DNA from: Stomorhina lunata
Lineage: Eukaryota > Arthropoda > Insecta > Diptera > Rhiniidae
Assembly: GCA_933228675.1 (NCBI GenBank)
Contig: OW121742.1
Location: 110,351,601 to 110,415,600, forward strand
DNA: 64,000 bases
Reading direction: 5' to 3'
Part shown: positions 60,431 through 64,000 of the stretch, in pieces
Position numbering within the stretch: the first letter of the stretch is position 1
Layout of the letters: each line of letters begins with the position of its first letter
Made by a program: the position numbers and the translations under genes
The notes under the pieces: model-generated
Databases searched by the model: none
Told to the model about the DNA's origin: nothing
What the model saw: only the letters and a program-made list of their open reading frames with translations

Positions 60431-63400
60431 ATTTAAATTTTTTTTAACGAAAAATTTTCTAAAGAAATTTTTTCTTAACAAAAAATTTTCTAAAGAAATT
60501 TTTTCTTAGTGAAAAATTTTCTAAAGACATTTTTTCTTAACGAGAAGTTTTCTAAAGAAATTTTTTCTTAATGAAAAATTTTCTAAAGAAATTTTTTCTT
60601 AACGAAAAATTTTCTAAACAATTTTTTTTTAACGAAAAATTTTCTAAAGCAATTTTTTCTCAACAAAAAAATTTTTTTAAAGAAATTTCTTCTTAACGAA
60701 AAAGTTTCTAAAGAATTTTTTTTCTCAACGAAAAATTTTTTAACGAAATTTTTTCTTAACGAAAAATTTTCTAAAGAAATTTTTTCTTAATGAAAAATTT
60801 TCTAAAGAAATTTTTTCTTAATGACAAATTTTCTAAAGAAATTTTTTCTTAACGAAAAATTTTCTAAAGAAATTTTTTCTTAATGAAAAATTTTCTAAAG
60901 AAATTTTTTCTTAACGAAAAATTTTCTAAAGAAATTTTTTCTTAACGAAAAATTTTCTAAAGAAACTTTTTCTTAACAAAAAAAATTTCTAAAGAAATTT
61001 TTTCTTAACGAAAAATTTTCTAAAGAGATTTTTTCTTAACGAAAAATTTGCTAAAGAAATTTTTTCTTAACGAAAAATTTTCTAAAGAAATTTTTTCCCA
61101 ACGAAAAATATTCTAAAAAAACTTTTTCTTCACAAAAAACTTTCTAAAGAAATTTGTTCTTAACGAAAAACTTTCTAAAGAATTTTTTTCTCAACGAAAA
61201 ATTTTCTAAAGAAATTTTTTCTTAACGAAAAATTTTCTAAAGAAATTTTTTCTTAATGAAAAATTTTCTAAAGAAATTTTTTCTTAACGAAAAATTTTGT
61301 AAAGAAATTTTTTCTTAACGAAAAATTTTCTAAAGAAACTTTTTCTTAACAAAAAAAATTTCTAAAGAAATTTTTTCTTAACGAAAAATTTTCTAAAGAA
61401 ATTTTTTCTTAACGAAAAATTTTCTAAAGAAATTTTTTCTTAAAGAAAAATTTTCTAAAGAATTTTTTTCCCAACGAAAAATATTCTAAAGAAATTTTTT
61501 CTTCACAAAAAACTTTCTAAAGAAATTTTTTCTTAACGAAAAACTTTCTAAAGAAATTTTTTCTTAACGAAAAATTTTCTAAAAAAATTTTTTCTTAACG
61601 AAAAATTTTCTAAAGAAATTTTTCCTAAAGAAAAATTTTCTAAAGAAATTTTTTCTTAACGAAAAATTTTCTAAAAAAATTTTTTCTTAACGAAAAATTT
61701 CCTAAAAAATTTTTCTTAACGAAAAATTTTCTAAAGAAATTTTTTCTTGACGAAAAAATTATCTGGAGAAATTGTTTCTTAACGAAAAATTTTCTAAAGA
61801 AATTTCTTCTTAACGAAAAATTTTCTAAAGAAATTTTTTCTTGACGAAAAAATTATCTAAAGAAATTGTTTCTTAACGAAAAATTTTCTTAAAAAATTTT
61901 TTCTTATATAAATAAATTTTCTATAGAATTAAATTTCTTATTAAAATTTTCTAAAGAAATTTTTTCTTAAAGAAAAATTTTCTAAAGAAATTTTTTCTTA
62001 ACGAAAAATTTTCTAAAGAAATTTTTTCTTAACGAAAAATTTGCTAAAGAAATTTTTTCTTAACGAAAAATTTAGTAAAGAAATTTTTTTTAACGAAAAA
62101 TTTTCTAAAGAAATTTTTTCTTAACGAAAAATTTTCTAAAGAAATTTTTTCTTGACGAAAAAATTATAATTAATTAAATTATAATTAATTATAATTAAAT
62201 TATAATTATCTGAAGAAATTGTTTCTTAACGAAAAATTTTCTACAGAAATTTTTTCTTAACGAAAAATTTTCTAAAGAAATTTTTCTTAACGAAAAATTT
62301 TCTAAAGAAATTTTTTCTTGACGAAAAAATTATCTAAAGAAATTGTTTCTTAACGAAAAATTTTCTTAAGAAATTTTTTCTTATATAAATAAATTTTCTA
62401 TAGAATTAAATTTCTTATTAAAATTTTCTAAAGAAATTTTTTCTTAACGAGAAGTTTTCTAAAGAAATTTTTTCTTCATGAAAAATTTTCTAAAGAAATT
62501 TTTGCTTAACGAAAAATTTTTTTATAGAAATTTTTTTATAGAAATTTTTTCTTAACAAAAAATTTTTTTATAGAAATTTTTTTATAGAAATTTTTTCTTA
62601 ACAAAAAATTTTCTCTAGAAATTTTTTCCATTAAAGAATTTTTTAACAAAAAATTTTCTAAAGAAATGTTTTCTTAAAAAAAAATTATATGGAAATTTTT
62701 TCTTTATCCAAAATTATTTTGGTATAAAAAAATTTTTAATAAGAATATAAATTCATTCTTATTAAAAAATTTCTTATTTTTTCTTGAGGAAAAATTTTCT
62801 AAAGAAAATTTTTGTTAAGAAAAAATTTCTGTAGACAAAATTCCTTTTTTCTTAACGATTTTTCTTAACAACAAATTTTTTTATAGAAATATTTTCTTAA
62901 TAAAAAATTTTCTCTAGAAATTTTTTCAATTAAAAAAATCTCTTTGGAATTTTTTAACAAAAAATTCTCTAGAAATTTTTTATTAACGAAAAAATTTCTA
63001 TAGAATTTATTTTCTTATTAAAAATTGTCTAAAAAAAATTTTTAGCAAAAAATTTTCTATAGAAATTTTTTCTTGACGAAAAATTTTCTATAGAAATTTT
63101 TTCTTAACGAAAAATTTTTTTTAGAAAAAAAAAATTTTCTATAGAAATTTTTTCTTAACGAAAAATTTTCTATAGAAATTTTTTCTTAACGAAAAATTTT
63201 CTATAGAAATTTTTTCTTAACGAAAAATTTTCTATAGAAACTTTTTCTTAACGAAAAATTTTCTATAGAAATTTTTTCTTAACGAAAAATTTTCTATAGA
63301 AATTTTTTCTTAACGAAAAATTTTCTATAGAAATTTTTTCTTAACGAAAAATTTTCTATAGAAATTTTTTCTTAACGAAAAATTTTCTATAGAAATTTTT

Positions 63401-64000
63401 TCTTAACGAAAAATTTTCTATAGAAATTTTTTCTTAACGAAAAATTTTCTATAGAAATTTTTTCTTAACGAAAAATTTTCTATAGAAATTTTTTCTTAAC
63501 GAAAAATTTTCTATAGAAATTTTTTCTTAACGAAAAATTTTCTATAGAAATTTTTTCTTAACGAAAAATTTTCTATAGAAATTTTTTCTTAACGAAAAAT
63601 TTTCTATAGAAATTTTTTCTTAACGAAAAATTTTCTATAGAAATTTTTTCTTAACGAAAAATTTTCTATAGAAATTTTTTCTTAACGAAAAATTTTCTAT
63701 AGAAATTTTTTCTTAACGAAAAATTTTCTATAGAAATTTTTTCTTAACGAAAAATTTTCTATAGAAATTTTTTCTTAACGAAAAATTTTCTATAGAAATT
63801 TTTTCTTAACGAAAAATTTTCTATAGAAATTTTTTCTAAACGAAAAATTATGTATAGAAATTTTTTCTTAACGAAAAATTTTCTATAGAAATTTTTTCTT
63901 AACGAAAAATTTCTATAAACAATTTTTCATAACAAAAAATCTGCTATAGAAATTTTTTCTTAAGAAAAACGAAAAATTTTCTACAAAAATTTTTTCTTAA
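60431..64000 (-). repeat. 31-bp satellite, inverted (TTTTTTCTTAACGAAAAA type), runs off the window
   Basis: 31-bp units of TTTTTTCTTAACGAAAAA plus TTTTCTAAAGAAA, the reverse complement of the array at 51991-53845. Towards the right (63120-63840) the units become nearly identical and carry CTATAG in place of CTAAAG, creating the palindrome AATTTTCTATAGAAATT. Short non-repeat interruptions occur near 61900, 62165-62205 and 62640-62770. The array continues past 64000. Confidence 0.96.

Overview
This is a non-coding-dominated stretch of an insect nuclear genome. The best guess is a higher fly (Diptera; a blowfly-like genome would fit). The guess rests on the very AT-rich DNA, the Ser/Asn/Gln-rich coding style, consensus GT...AG splice sites and abundant simple satellites. 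No prokaryotic-style gene organisation, tRNA or rRNA was seen.

Only one protein-coding gene is well supported, on the + strand. A large coding exon (5' UTR from about 8417, ATG at 8768, donor after 10822) joins in phase 0 to a 78-nt exon (51619-51696) across a 40.8-kb intron. The upstream and downstream exons lie outside the window or were not found. The N-terminal 711 residues visible are low-complexity, with a PPPY motif, two NPFLP motifs, poly-Pro, poly-Gln and a basic segment. They end in a more ordered segment that crosses the splice junction. I could not identify the protein.

Most of the rest is satellite DNA inside this gene's introns. Region by region: an 11-bp satellite (1-683) and its inverted partner (3158-5163); 31-bp satellites (2245-3157, 6811-8017); a 19-bp satellite in both orientations (5164-6044, 8018-8290); the coding exon; a 12-bp satellite (11068-13810); fold-back transposable elements (14838-19985); 354-bp and about 525-bp tandem repeats (20220-24585); a TE with about 130-bp tandem repeats and a (TA)33 tail (25841-27242); ATTAGT-type arrays (28110-30825, 32576-35760); a 6.8-kb pure (ACTAAT)n block (36955-43770) in the opposite orientation; a 31-bp satellite (44871-49480) interrupted by a 1-kb Penelope-like insertion; exon 2; two more 31-bp satellites (51991-55435); a third fold-back element (56877-59745); and a final 31-bp satellite (60431-64000), inverted relative to the one at 52 kb.

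Four observations stand out. (1) Three copies of a textbook hammerhead ribozyme core lie in the Penelope-like insertion (45272-45315, 45736-45779 and 46011-46054). (2) Several satellite families of different sequence all have a period of exactly 31 bp and are built around palindromes. (3) Four satellite families occur in both orientations within the gene, so its primary transcript could form very long double-stranded regions. (4) The 19-bp motif GCGTATGATTGATATTAAT recurs, nearly unchanged, in about 15 places within otherwise different repeats.
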